Part shown: positions 1-8,059 of the stretch, one piece after another
Numbering within the stretch: position 1 is the stretch's first letter
Layout: the number at the start of each line of letters is the position of its first letter
Assembly: GCA_013822275.1 (NCBI GenBank)
Contig: PNKC01000019.1
Span: 1 to 48,510 of the forward strand
Reading direction: 5' to 3'
Source: Anaerolinea sp.
Lineage (GTDB): Bacteria; Chloroflexota; Dehalococcoidia; Tepidiformales; Tepidiformaceae
Length of the DNA: 48,510 bases
Translations under genes and position numbers: made by a program
The notes under the pieces: generated by a model
Seen by the model: the letters and a program-made list of their open reading frames with translations, nothing else
Database searches by the model: none
What the model was told of the DNA's origin: nothing

Positions 1-1557
1 AAGGATCAGCGCGGCCGCGGCGCCGATTATCAGGGCGGGCGAGGCGAGCAGGAGGGGGTCGCTGGTCAACCCGCCGGTCGCGGACGGGGTGAAGACGGAG
101 CCGCGTTCGCGAAGTTCGAACAGCAGCAGGAGTGCCGCCGCCGCCATGCCCAGATCCAGGTAGTAGCGCTGGATGAACGAAGCTCCCGGCCGCGCTTCTG
201 CCCTCCGCAAGGCGGTCGCGCTCTTCATTGCCACCAGGGCGCCAGGCACGATGAACGCCACCAGCGAGAGGACAACGCCTCCCGCCCCCATCGCGAACGC
301 CAGCGGCGGCAGGCTCACCGGCAGCAGTTCACTGTTCGAAACGTTACTGAAGAGCGGCGTCAGGCCCAGCAGGGCCGTGGCCCCGGACGCCAGAAAGGGC
401 GCCGCCAGGGTAACCGGCACGCCGACTGTGAGTCCCTGGATGAGGAACAGCAGCAACACCTGGCCCATACTCGCGCCGCGGCTGCGCAAGAGCGCGATCT
501 CCGCCGCCTGGCGTTCCACCAGCAGTGCCGCGACGATCGCAACGTAAAACAGCGCGATGGCGGTAATCTGTAACAGGAGGATCGTCAGCGGTTTCCGCTG
601 AAAGGTCGAACTCGTACGGTACTGTTCCAGCGTCCCCGTCAGCGGGTGGGACACGAGCCCCTGGAGCGGCCCAAGCTCGGCCTGCAAGGAGGCCAAATCC
701 GCCAGCGCTCGCTCGAAGTTCCCGTGGTTCAGTGCGTCCGCGTCCGCGTAGACGTACCAGGAAGCCGACGAACGGTAGGAAGGGAGCGAAGCCTCCGCTA
801 CCTTCAGGAGTGCCGCGTGGTCCGCGAACATCGGCGCGATGGCGGGCTCCGGCCGTGGCTGCTCGATCTTGTTGAAGAAGCGCGCCGCCCCGAGCACCCA
901 CCACAGTTCTTCCTCGTCCGTCGGCGCCAGAATCCCAACCATCACCGCCGGGAACTGGAACGAAAGGAGCGCCGTGGGGTCGCACGGCGGGGGTGGGGGG
1001 TCTTCCTCCCAGCGCCGGGGGCAGGTGTCAATCGTGTCCTGGAGCGTGAACCGGTCGCCCACGCGCAACCCGGCGACGCTTGCGGCCGGCGCCCCCATGG
1101 CAACTTCGAGCACCCCGTCCGCCGCCGCCGGGAGGCGCCCTTCCACCACGTTCACGTGAGTTTCGTAGCCGGTTAGCGAGCGCGGCTGGCCGAGGATGCG
1201 CGTTTCCAGGGCGCTCGTCGCCGCGTTCTCGACGAGGAACTTCCCGAGCGTCACTCCCTGGGCGCTCGAGGCTGTGAACCAGCCGGCGCGCCCCTCAATC
1301 TGCGTCGAAACCGCCGCCCGAACCGCCTGACCGTCGGGCGAACCTGCCGGCAGCTCGTTCAGCTCCACCCAGAGCGCGTACCGGCCGCCCGTCTCATCGC
1401 GGACGAGGAAACGGAGGCCAAGGTCCGACATCGCGCGGGCGTAAATCGGCGCGCTGGCAAGCAGCACCGCGGCGACGACGATGCCGAGCGCCATCACGCC
1501 CATCATCCCGCGCCCCGCGAAGCTCCTCCGTAACGCCAGTGGCAGCAGTGGTCCCAT
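1..1557 (-). CDS. FtsX/MacB-type ABC transporter permease, N-terminal part
   Basis: The minus strand is open for 519 codons from an ATG at 1557 to the window edge, so the C-terminus is missing. Residues about 15-38 form a signal-anchor helix. Residues about 40-315 form a large extracytoplasmic domain. A membrane segment at about 323-347 then runs into the motif ERQAAEIALLRSRGAS (348-363), which is typical of the FtsX domain (AEIALLRSRGAS..Q), and further hydrophobic segments follow at about 365-400, 435-450 and 475-520. This is the membrane subunit of a MacB/LolE-like ABC system of unknown cargo. Its ATPase partner is not in the window and may lie beyond the left edge. The next gene upstream is separated by a strong hairpin, so it is probably transcribed independently. 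Family is clear, substrate unknown. Confidence 0.85.
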   Translation of the reverse strand, partial: MGPLLPLALRRSFAGRGMMGVMALGIVVAAVLLASAPIYARAMSDLGLRFLVRDETGGRYALWVELNELPAGSPDGQAVRAAVSTQIEGRAGWFTASSAQGVTLGKFLVENAATSALETRILGQPRSLTGYETHVNVVEGRLPAAADGVLEVAMGAPAASVAGLRVGDRFTLQDTIDTCPRRWEEDPPPPPCDPTALLSFQFPAVMVGILAPTDEEELWWVLGAARFFNKIEQPRPEPAIAPMFADHAALLKVAEASLPSYRSSASWYVYADADALNHGNFERALADLASLQAELGPLQGLVSHPLTGTLEQYRTSSTFQRKPLTILLLQITAIALFYVAIVAALLVERQAAEIALLRSRGASMGQVLLLFLIQGLTVGVPVTLAAPFLASGATALLGLTPLFSNVSNSELLPVSLPPLAFAMGAGGVVLSLVAFIVPGALVAMKSATALRRAEARPGASFIQRYYLDLGMAAAALLLLFELRERGSVFTPSATGGLTSDPLLLASPALIIGAAAALIL

Positions 1558-1616
1558 GAGCGCGAATCATACGGGCGTAGCGGCCGAGCGTCAGAGCCAG
1601 AACCGGGGGGTTAAGT

Positions 1617-1651
1617 GAAAGGGGCCGGCGCCCATCGCGCCGGCCCCTTTC
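1617..1651 (-). terminator. hairpin terminator after the vWA gene
   Basis: Perfect 15-bp inverted repeat GAAAGGGGCCGGCGC with a 5-nt loop, lying 26 bp past the stop of the minus-strand vWA gene and 60 bp before the permease start. No long T-run follows on the minus strand, so termination is inferred from stem strength and position. Confidence 0.7.
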
Positions 1652-1676
1652 GGGAGGTTGGCCCGGTTGAGAAGAA

Positions 1677-3794
1677 CTAGTTCTTCACGCCGGAGTGGAT
1701 CTGGAGGTTGCCCCCGTCGAGCTGATGGCGATGGACGTCGTCGGCGTCCAACAGGCCCTCAGGGCTGCATCGTTCGTCGTTGTCGGCGAAATCACCTTCC
1801 GTCGGCGCAGGGCCTGCGGGGCCGGCCGGGTTATACGAGTCATAGAGGACCGCGTCCGCGGAACTGAGCAACTGGTAGCGGATGGCGTCGTTGTCCTTGC
1901 CGGGCTCGCCGAAGTCGGCGAACCAGACGTTGAGTTTGTAGCCGGGTAGGCCGTTGAGCGTGCCGAGAGCCTGGAAGTACCCCGAATTGGCGTTCGCCGG
2001 CGGCGGGTTAGACACCGGGCCGCAAACGTTGCCGAATTGGAGCACCGTGAACGATGTGGACTTGAAGTGGGCCCCGTCGTAGGTGGTCCCCACCACGTTT
2101 TGGAACTGGACGTTCCAGTTGCCGACGAGGCTGAAGTCGGCCAGGTAGCCGACATTGCCGCCCCAGCTGATCCTCTCGGCGTTCTTGCCGTTGCCGGTAT
2201 CAATGAAACCGCCGCCCGTGAGGAAGCCCTCCGGCACGCGGATCGTCTTGACTTCGGAGATCACCCGGCCGTTTGCGTCAGTGAGGAGCACACCGTTTAC
2301 GCGGGCAACGTCTCGACAGGTGTACGTCCCGCCGGGCGCGTTAGCAGCGACCGAGATCGTCTCTGTGAAGACCGCCTGGCCTCCACTCGGGATCGTCTGT
2401 GGGTTTGGGGTAAAGGTGGTGGAGATCGGCGCTGTGCAGGTGCTCTCCATCGAGACTTCGACCTCGATCGCCGAGAGCGCCGCCAAAATGGCCGCCCCGA
2501 TGTTGGATCCGTCCGAACTCAGTGCTTGCGTCGAACCGCCGGTGGCTGCGGCAAGGCTATTGAGTTCCCCGCCAGCGCCAGGAGCTTTGAGGCCGACGAC
2601 GACGATATTCTGGGCGGTGAGAGCGGTGATAGTGGAAGCACTGCCGTTGATGTACGTAGGGGCATCCGCCGGTACGTGGAAAGTCGCATCCGTTGCGACG
2701 ACCAGCACACGCTGCGCGCCGGAACTACTGTCCCGCCACCCACAGTCTGGCTGAGTGCCCAACGTCGGGTCGCTGAACGACCCAGGCCCCGCAGCCGCCA
2801 CGATCGCGTCGTATTGCGCTTCGGGGAGGTCGTCCCCGCCACCGGCCGTGAGTCCCGCAACACCTGCAAGCCAGTTTGGCTTCGCGGCGTTCATGGGGCT
2901 GAGGTTGCGGTAAACCCAATCCCCCGGAGAGCCGCCTGTGGTCGGATAATCCCGGAATCCGCTGACTGCGAACTGCGCTCCGGGGCTGCCAGCAACGACC
3001 GTGTCGTAGATGGCAGACGCCGCTGTCTGAAGGTTGGCAATGTCGTCGCCGAAGGAGCCGGTTTCGTCTTCCAGAAGGCAGACATCGACAATCGGTGGAA
3101 GGCTGGCGACGGACACGGTCTTCTGGATGGCCACGTTCCCGCCGGGGAAGATCACTTCGTTGATTTCCCGGGGCTGGATATCGGTCGTGGCGCAGACAGC
3201 GTCGATCTCGGCGTCGCCGTCATCGACCTCGGCGGCTGGCCCCCCGCGTACGACGGTGATGTACTGCCAGGCCGTGGTGAACGTCCAGAGTGAGACGTGG
3301 TCATCCGAAATCCAGGCGGCGTCGAACCCCTCGTCGTAGATGACCCTGATATTCCCTACCTCGGTCAGCGCGCCGGCCGTGGCGCCACCATAAACGGTGG
3401 CCTCCAGTGCCTCACCTAAGACATCGCCGGCTGGCGTCGGGTGGTCGATGGAAGGGAACAGCAAGACACTGTTACGGGCGGAACCGAGGTCGAACGCGAG
3501 CCCCAGTCCGGCCGTGTCGTGGACCCAGCGATGGTCCGGCGAGTTCCCCTGTGTGGTTAGCGGCTCGGGCGTGACGTAGGCGTACGTCGCGGGATCGACC
3601 TGGTGGCCGGCCCCGTCCGCTCCGCTCAGTAGCGTGCCGCAAGCACTCCAGGCTTGCACCGTTGCCGTCTCGTGAACGTGCCCGTCGGCGTCCTTGGGGA
3701 AGTCGTGTGCGATTGTGCGTGTGATTCCGAATACTGGGGCGGCGATCAGGATCGCGATGGCCGCCATTGCCCATTTCACGAAAGACCTGCGCAT
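1677..3794 (-). CDS. exported von Willebrand factor A domain protein
   Basis: 705-residue secreted protein. Residues 1-23 are a Sec-type signal peptide (basic MRRSFVK, then a hydrophobic core). A vWA domain spans about 235-440. Its MIDAS-like metal site begins at DETGS (243-247), a variant of DxSxS, and a second conserved patch is GGGDDLPE. The C-terminal 200 residues are beta-rich with an LTGGGFIDTGNGK stretch and look like a repeated cell-surface module. I infer metal-dependent adhesion or ligand binding at the cell surface. The start is supported by GAGGAGG just upstream and by the signal peptide. It stands alone between a 448-bp gap and a strong hairpin. The exact ligand is unknown. Confidence 0.8.
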   Translation of the reverse strand: MRRSFVKWAMAAIAILIAAPVFGITRTIAHDFPKDADGHVHETATVQAWSACGTLLSGADGAGHQVDPATYAYVTPEPLTTQGNSPDHRWVHDTAGLGLAFDLGSARNSVLLFPSIDHPTPAGDVLGEALEATVYGGATAGALTEVGNIRVIYDEGFDAAWISDDHVSLWTFTTAWQYITVVRGGPAAEVDDGDAEIDAVCATTDIQPREINEVIFPGGNVAIQKTVSVASLPPIVDVCLLEDETGSFGDDIANLQTAASAIYDTVVAGSPGAQFAVSGFRDYPTTGGSPGDWVYRNLSPMNAAKPNWLAGVAGLTAGGGDDLPEAQYDAIVAAAGPGSFSDPTLGTQPDCGWRDSSSGAQRVLVVATDATFHVPADAPTYINGSASTITALTAQNIVVVGLKAPGAGGELNSLAAATGGSTQALSSDGSNIGAAILAALSAIEVEVSMESTCTAPISTTFTPNPQTIPSGGQAVFTETISVAANAPGGTYTCRDVARVNGVLLTDANGRVISEVKTIRVPEGFLTGGGFIDTGNGKNAERISWGGNVGYLADFSLVGNWNVQFQNVVGTTYDGAHFKSTSFTVLQFGNVCGPVSNPPPANANSGYFQALGTLNGLPGYKLNVWFADFGEPGKDNDAIRYQLLSSADAVLYDSYNPAGPAGPAPTEGDFADNDERCSPEGLLDADDVHRHQLDGGNLQIHSGVKN

Positions 3795-3885
3795 TGAGTC
3801 CTCCTCTGCCTACAACCAGGCAGAACGTAAAGAGGCGCGCGTGAGGCGGGGGCGCGCGGGCGTCTCAAGGCATCCGCAGCGTGGT

Positions 3886-3897
3886 CAACAGCTGTTG
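3886..3897. promoter_or_regulatory. 12-bp palindrome, possible operator
   Basis: CAACAGCTGTTG is a perfect 12-bp palindrome 92 bp upstream of the vWA start. It overlaps a TTGACC that could be a minus-strand -35 element, so a regulator binding here would affect vWA transcription. The regulator is unknown. Confidence 0.35.
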
Positions 3898-4125
3898 GGC
3901 TGACGCGGGATTGTCGCTCCAGGTCACCTCCTCCCTGCGTGGGGCCGCAGCACCCTGGCGGCCAGTCACGAGAGGTTTCCTCACCGTTGCACGGGCCATT
4001 GCATGCGTGTAATGCCGAAGGCGACAGATTTTGATGCAACGGGCGGCGCCCTGTCAACACATCTCTTCGGCCTTCCTGCGAAAGGCGGCAGCGCGTACCC
4101 CTTTATCTATCGCGCGGGCCAGTCG

Positions 4126-4154
4126 TTGACACCCTTCCCCGGCGGGAACACAAT
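4126..4154 (+). promoter_or_regulatory. sigma-70-type promoter of the DUF35-thiolase operon
   Basis: TTGACA (4126-4131), a 17-bp spacer, then CACAAT (4149-4154). The predicted start lies near 4161, giving a leader of about 80 nt before the TTG start at 4243. Confidence 0.6.
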
Positions 4155-4242
4155 CCTTCCTGCAATTGCCCTGGGCCGGGGCAGCCCCTCATCGCCCAAC
4201 CTCCGACCGGGCATTCGCGCCATTAGAAAAGGAGGATCCAGC

Positions 4243-4671
4243 TTGGCAGAAGCAACCGCCGCCGCGCCCGAACTCAGGCCGCTCGTCCCACACCTCACCC
4301 TCGGGGCAACCCGCGACCAGGACTACCTCAACGGTGCCCGCTGCACCAACTGCAAGGCCACCTACGCCGGCCCTCGAATGTACTGCTCCAAATGCAGTGG
4401 CCAGGGCCCCTTCGAAAGCGTGAAGCTCTCCAAAGAAGGTGAAGTCCACGTTTGGACCATCATCCATCAGGCCACGCCCTACGTTCAGGCCCCCTACATC
4501 GCTGCCATCGTTGATCTGCCCGAAGGCGTCTCCGTTAACACCAACATCGTGGGCGTGGACCCGAAGCCAGAGAACATGAAGTTCGGCATGAAGGTCAAGA
4601 TGTTCACGGAGAAGGTCTCCGAAGACAAGGAAGGCAACGCCTACGTCGCCTACCGCTTCCAGCCCGTCTAG
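4243..4671 (+). CDS. DUF35 zinc-ribbon/OB-fold acyl-CoA-associated protein
   Basis: 142-residue protein of the DUF35 family (rubredoxin-like zinc ribbon plus OB fold), the usual partner of thiolases in acyl-CoA metabolism. Cys34, Cys37, Cys48 and Cys51 form the ribbon (CTNC and CSKC). The OB fold follows from about residue 60 (VHVWTIIHQATPY, then PYIAAIVDLPEG). The start is TTG at 4243 because GGAGG sits 7 nt upstream and homology begins there. The frame stays open further upstream but crosses the promoter and is not protein-like. It lies 42 bp before the thiolase gene, which has its own AAAGGAGA site, so the two are probably one operon. In characterised archaeal systems a DUF35 protein bridges thiolase and HMG-CoA synthase, but no synthase is visible here. 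Confidence 0.88.
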   Translation: MAEATAAAPELRPLVPHLTLGATRDQDYLNGARCTNCKATYAGPRMYCSKCSGQGPFESVKLSKEGEVHVWTIIHQATPYVQAPYIAAIVDLPEGVSVNTNIVGVDPKPENMKFGMKVKMFTEKVSEDKEGNAYVAYRFQPV

Positions 4672-4713
4672 CCCCGGCGTTCGCCGCCAACTCGCCATAA
4701 CAAAGGAGATCTC

Positions 4714-5910
4714 ATGCGAGAAGTAGCAGTCATCGGCGTATCCATGATCAAGTTCGGGCGCTACCCGGACCGCGACGTTTCTCAGCTCGCCGCCCAGGCC
4801 GGCCACGAAGCGCTCAAAGACGCTGGCGTCCAGATGAAGGACATCGAGTCCCTCTACAGCGGCAACCTCTATGCTACCTCCGGCTCCGGCCAGCGCATCC
4901 TTCAGCAGATGGGCCAGACCGGCATCCCGGTCGTCAACGTGGCCAATGCCTGCGCCACCGGGTCCACCGCCTTCCGCGAGGCCTACTTCGCGGTTGCCTC
5001 CGGCGCGTTCGACATGGTCATGGCACTCGGCAGCGAGCAGATGGGCAAGCAGGGCCTGCTCGGCTCCCGCGGCGACCCGGCGACCAGCCTCGAAGGCCGC
5101 GTCGGCTCCTACATGATGCCCGCCGTCTTCGGCATGGCCGGCATGGAGCACGCCAAGAAGTACGGCACGCAGCAGGAGCACTTCGCCCTTGCCAGCGTCA
5201 AGAACCACTTCCACAGCACCCAGAACCCCCTCGCCCAGTACCAGAAGGAATCGCCCCTGGACGAGGTCATGAACGGGCGCGTCATCGCCTACCCGAACAC
5301 GCTCCTGATGTGCTGCCCGACCGGAGACGGCGCCGCCGCCGCCATCCTCTGCTCAATGGACAAGGCCCGCCAGTACACCACCCAGCCGATCAAAGTGGCC
5401 GCCAGCGTCCTCACCAGCGACCCCTACACGGACCGCGACCTGACGCTGCCCGACATCAACACCCTCACGCGCAATGCCGCCGCCATCGCCTACAAGCAGG
5501 CCGGCATCGGGCCAGAGGACCTCAGCCAGGTTGAGCTGCACGATTGCTTCGCCACCGCCGAGCTCCTGCACTACGAGAACCTTGGCCTCTGCGACGAGGG
5601 CATGGCCGGCAAGCACGTCGCCAGCGGTGCTCCCTGGATCGGCAACAAGATCCCGACCAAGTACCAGGAAGACGTTGCACCCTTCCAGGACAAGTCCTAC
5701 AAGCCGAAGACCACGGCCGTGGTCAACGCCAGCGGCGGCCTCCTCTCGAAGGGCCACCCGCTTGGCGCGACCGGTGTCGCCAACATCGCCGAGATCGTCT
5801 GGCACCTGCGTGGCCAGGCGGGCAACCGTCAGGTTGAAGGCTCGAAGGTGGGCATGGCCCACGTCATCGGCCTCTGCTCGGCCTGCACACTGAACATCCT
5901 CGTCAAGTAG
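4714..5910 (+). CDS. thiolase family protein (SCP2/acetyl-CoA acetyltransferase type)
   Basis: 398-residue thiolase of the lipid-transfer (SCP2-like) branch. The nucleophile is Cys80 in NVANACATGST. The GHP signature with the catalytic His is at KGHPLGATG (346-354), and the second cysteine region is GLCSACTLN near the C-terminus. It makes or cleaves 3-ketoacyl-CoA using CoA. This branch often acts on unusual or branched acyl chains, so the substrate is not predictable. The start ATG at 4714 has AAAGGAGA 7 nt before it. It is cotranscribed with the DUF35 protein upstream and closed by a strong terminator downstream. Full length for the family. Confidence 0.92.
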   Translation: MREVAVIGVSMIKFGRYPDRDVSQLAAQAGHEALKDAGVQMKDIESLYSGNLYATSGSGQRILQQMGQTGIPVVNVANACATGSTAFREAYFAVASGAFDMVMALGSEQMGKQGLLGSRGDPATSLEGRVGSYMMPAVFGMAGMEHAKKYGTQQEHFALASVKNHFHSTQNPLAQYQKESPLDEVMNGRVIAYPNTLLMCCPTGDGAAAAILCSMDKARQYTTQPIKVAASVLTSDPYTDRDLTLPDINTLTRNAAAIAYKQAGIGPEDLSQVELHDCFATAELLHYENLGLCDEGMAGKHVASGAPWIGNKIPTKYQEDVAPFQDKSYKPKTTAVVNASGGLLSKGHPLGATGVANIAEIVWHLRGQAGNRQVEGSKVGMAHVIGLCSACTLNILVK

Positions 5911-5937
5911 CTTCGGGCTACCAGCAAGCGCAACGAA

Positions 5938-5965
5938 GGAGGCGGCCCGATTTCGGGCCGCCTCC
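5938..5965 (+). terminator. terminator after the thiolase gene
   Basis: Perfect 12-bp stem GGAGGCGGCCCG with an ATTT loop, followed by TCCCTTTC, beginning 28 bp after the thiolase stop. Confidence 0.8.
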
Positions 5966-5978
5966 TCCCTTTCGGGCG

Positions 5979-6264
5979 ATGCACTCTGTGTTCGAATTCC
6001 ACCACCACATTATCGAACGCATGCTCCAACGTGGCGTCACGGAAGCTCAGGTAGTTGACGTACTCGATCATGGGTGGTTCGGGGACGACGCTCGGCCCGG
6101 TTTCCCACGTCAAAGTGATGGTCTTCTCGTACAACGCCCTCTGGGAGGGACGCTACTTCGAGGAGCAGGAAGTCGCGGTATACTTCAAACAGGATGGCGG
6201 GGAGATTACCTTGCTGACGGTGAAGTGCCGGTGCGGCAGGGGCTTTCCAAGGGTGTCACATTGA
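5979..6264 (+). pseudogene. DUF4258 family protein, frameshifted
   Basis: The N-terminal half is read from ATG 5979 (HHHIIERMLQRGVTEAQVV), the typical DUF4258 start with His and Arg residues. The C-terminal half (VAVYFKQDGGEITLLTVKC) lies in the next frame and ends at TGA 6264. The switch falls near 6068-6110, so a one-base indel has split the gene, by real decay or by sequencing error. The intact end at 6264 overlaps the TTG start of the DUF2283 gene by four bases (TTGA), as expected for a coupled pair. DUF4258/DUF2283 pairs resemble small toxin-antitoxin-like modules, but the biochemical role is not established. Confidence 0.6.
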
Positions 6265-6467
6265 AGGTTGAATACGATCCCGCGCGCGATCTGCTGTACG
6301 TCTGGTTCGCCGCGCCCGCCACTCGGGCCGCGCGCACGCAGACGCTCGCGCCGGGAGTCAACGTGGACTTTGACCGGGACGATCATCTTGTCGGGATTGA
6401 AGTCCTCGATGCTCGCCAAGTACTGGGACCTGACTTGACAGTGGAATTCGCGTTCGCCCCCGCCTGA
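6261..6467 (+). CDS. DUF2283 family protein
   Basis: 68-residue protein with the DUF2283 pattern: LKVEYDPARDLLYVWF at the start, then GVNVDFDRDDHLVGIEVLDA and a short tail. Function is unknown. The family commonly sits directly after a DUF4258 gene, as here. The start is TTG at 6261, inside the TTGA that also ends the upstream gene, which implies translational coupling. The same frame runs upstream to 5979 but that part belongs to DUF4258. It is followed 33 bp later by a Uma2 gene with its own promoter. Confidence 0.7.
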   Translation: MKVEYDPARDLLYVWFAAPATRAARTQTLAPGVNVDFDRDDHLVGIEVLDARQVLGPDLTVEFAFAPA

Positions 6468-6488
6468 CCTCTCCTTGCGTCTGTTTGC

Positions 6489-6494
6489 TACCCT
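6489..6494 (+). promoter_or_regulatory. -10 element for the first Uma2 gene (leaderless)
   Basis: TACCCT ends 6 nt before the ATG at 6501, so transcription should begin at or next to the start codon. No Shine-Dalgarno sequence is present. The second Uma2 gene has the identical hexamer and spacing. Confidence 0.6.
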
Positions 6495-6500
6495 GTTGGC

Positions 6501-7163
6501 ATGACCCAGGCTGAACTGCTGGTTGATGGCAAGAAGCTGAAACGCGCGGACGACCCGTCATACGTGGCGCGCGGCCCGATGTCGTTCGAAGAATACTTGC
6601 AGTGGGAGTACGAAGGTGGCCTCACCGAATGGGTGGACGGCGAGGTGTTCGTCTACATGACTGCCAGCAACCGGCACCAGAAGATCCTTGACTTCCTCTA
6701 CCGTCTCATCGGCAACTGGGCAGAACTCACGGGTGCCGGCGAGGTCCGGTCTGCACCGTATCCCATGCAGGCCCGCGCGGGTGGTTCAGGGAGGGAGCCA
6801 GACATCGTCTTCGTGCGGCGAGAGCATCTCGACCGGTTCGGCGACCAACACCTCATCGGCCCGCCCGACCTCGCCGTGGAGATTGTTTCGCCAGACAGCG
6901 TTGCCCGCGACCGGGTCACCAAACTCCGCGAATACGCCCAGGCTGGCATCCCCGAGTACTGGATCGTCGATGCCCGCGCGGGCCAGAACCGGGCGGACTT
7001 TCACACGCTTTCAGCAGACGGGTCCTACGTCGCCGTGGATCTCGCCGAAGGCGTGTTCCGTTCGACTGTGCTCGAAGGCTTCTGGCTGCGCCCAGAATGG
7101 CTCTGGGAGCCGGAACCGAAGCCCATGGCGGCCCTGCGCGAGATCATGGGGGGCGTCTTCTAA
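6501..7163 (+). CDS. Uma2 family restriction-endonuclease-like protein
   Basis: 220 residues, the normal length for Uma2 (DUF820), a PD-(D/E)XK nuclease fold family. The acidic core is visible: E99/D101 in REPDIVFV, then PDLAVEIVSPDS with the conserved Glu, then a Lys in DRVTKLREYAQAGIPEYWIVD. It is expected to bind metal and cut nucleic acid, but no Uma2 target or biological role is firmly known. It is closely similar to the second copy at 8922-9584 (shared MTQAE...DGK start and MSFEE, EYEGGLTEWVDGEVFVY blocks), so the two arose by duplication. Convergent with the PIN gene remnant downstream. Confidence 0.88.
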   Translation: MTQAELLVDGKKLKRADDPSYVARGPMSFEEYLQWEYEGGLTEWVDGEVFVYMTASNRHQKILDFLYRLIGNWAELTGAGEVRSAPYPMQARAGGSGREPDIVFVRREHLDRFGDQHLIGPPDLAVEIVSPDSVARDRVTKLREYAQAGIPEYWIVDARAGQNRADFHTLSADGSYVAVDLAEGVFRSTVLEGFWLRPEWLWEPEPKPMAALREIMGGVF

Positions 7164-7213
7164 CTGGTTGGTCCTTACGTTCGCCTGCAGGTCCCCGTGG
7201 GCCCGGACACGCC

Positions 7214-7664
7214 TCACGGCACGACGAGTTCGATGTGGCCGAGGAGCGGCGAGCCGGCGGGGAGGGACGCCGTCGCCGACTGATCCAGCGTGGCGAGCGT
7301 TCCCTGGCGGGCGGCTGCGAGCGCAAGGAGATAGCGGTCGGTGAGCTGTCCCCGGCCCTGCAGGTGCGGAAGGGTGTCCAGGAACCGGTTGTCGGACAGC
7401 GGAAGGTCGTCCGGCCAGAACACGTGATGGCTCCGAGAGGATTTCGGTGAGGAGCCCGGCCGCGCGCCCGGCCGATACCATGCCCTGAGATACCGCCGGC
7501 GCGGCGAGCACTCTCACGCACCCAAGCTGCGTCAGTGGACAAGTTGCCCAGCCGGCGGCGCGGACCGTGGCAAACCATCGCTGGGCCGTGTTGTGGTGGA
7601 CGTGCCGAGGCCACAACAGCGCCACCAGGATGTTGACATCGAGCAGCCGCGCGCCCTCGCTCAT
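7214..7664 (-). pseudogene. VapC-type PIN domain toxin, frameshifted
   Basis: The first part (LLDVNILVALLWPRH, with the catalytic Asp near residue 9) reads from ATG 7664. The second part (HVFWPDDLPLSD, then QLTDRYLLALAAARQGTLAT, with the conserved Asp residues) reads in the neighbouring frame to TGA at 7214. One inserted or lost base near 7425-7436 explains the break. Intact, it would be a PIN ribonuclease of about 149 residues, toxin of the pair with the antitoxin whose stop overlaps this start by four bases (7661-7664). As read, the product loses the second half of the active site and would be inactive. Sequencing error is the alternative. Confidence 0.75.
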
Positions 7665-7888
7665 GGGAACCGCGCCAGGATCCGCGCGACCTCGGAGTCC
7701 TCCAGTTCCGGAAGTTCCGGCGGAGCGTCGAACACGCGCACACCCGCGGCGGAGTCGCGAAGCCCCATGCGCGTGATCCCGCGCCGCGCGAGGCTCGATA
7801 CAGCCCGGCCAAGCGGGATGTGTTGCGCTTCAGCCAACTGGCGTGCCGCTTCGAGGACATCATCGTCGATAGACAGGGTCGTACGCAT
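7661..7888 (-). CDS. VapB-type antitoxin, ribbon-helix-helix
   Basis: 75-residue antitoxin-like protein. The N-terminus MRTTLSIDDDVLEAARQLAE is a ribbon-helix-helix DNA-binding motif. The acidic tail (PPELPELEDSEVARILARFP) would wrap the toxin. The start at 7888 is chosen because homology begins there and a TACAAT element ends 6 nt before it; the frame upstream to 8068 is not protein-like. It overlaps the PIN toxin gene by four bases. The antitoxin looks intact although its toxin is broken. Confidence 0.85.
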   Translation of the reverse strand: MRTTLSIDDDVLEAARQLAEAQHIPLGRAVSSLARRGITRMGLRDSAAGVRVFDAPPELPELEDSEVARILARFP

Positions 7889-7894
7889 GATGCA

Positions 7895-7900
7895 ATTGTA
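7895..7900 (-). promoter_or_regulatory. -10 element of the VapB-PIN module (leaderless)
   Basis: TACAAT on the minus strand, exactly 6 nt before the ATG at 7888. No ribosome-binding site intervenes. Confidence 0.65.
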
Positions 7901-8059
7901 GCACTTGATGCGTGACCTCCACGGCGACATCATCCCGGCGAGGCCCGCTCCGCTCGCAACCTGTGGCCCGGCCTGGCCCGCCCGAACCCGCGGAGCCCTG
8001 GACAACCCTCGGGCCGGCACCCCTGTTAAGCTGGGCGCACTCGTGTAAGGTTGCGCTCC

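Larger units (their letters stand above)
3795..4242. other. 448-bp divergent control region
   Basis: No gene is visible here. The region separates the minus-strand vWA gene from the plus-strand DUF35/thiolase operon. It holds a small hairpin next to the vWA ribosome site (CTGCCT/AGGCAG, 3806-3823), the 12-bp palindrome at 3886-3897 and a promoter at 4126-4154 for the plus-strand operon. The minus-strand RNA from 3795-4000 could form several further short stems, but I could not match it to a known riboswitch class. Confidence 0.6.

Noticed and set aside
2037-3293. 418-codon plus-strand frame inside the vWA gene
   Set aside because: It is antisense to a secreted protein with clear signal peptide and vWA motifs; no domain is visible.
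3841-4002. Cobalamin or cyclic di-GMP riboswitch on the minus strand
   Set aside because: GCAACGGTGA recalls part of the cobalamin core, but the other conserved blocks and their order are missing, and the GEMM consensus is absent.
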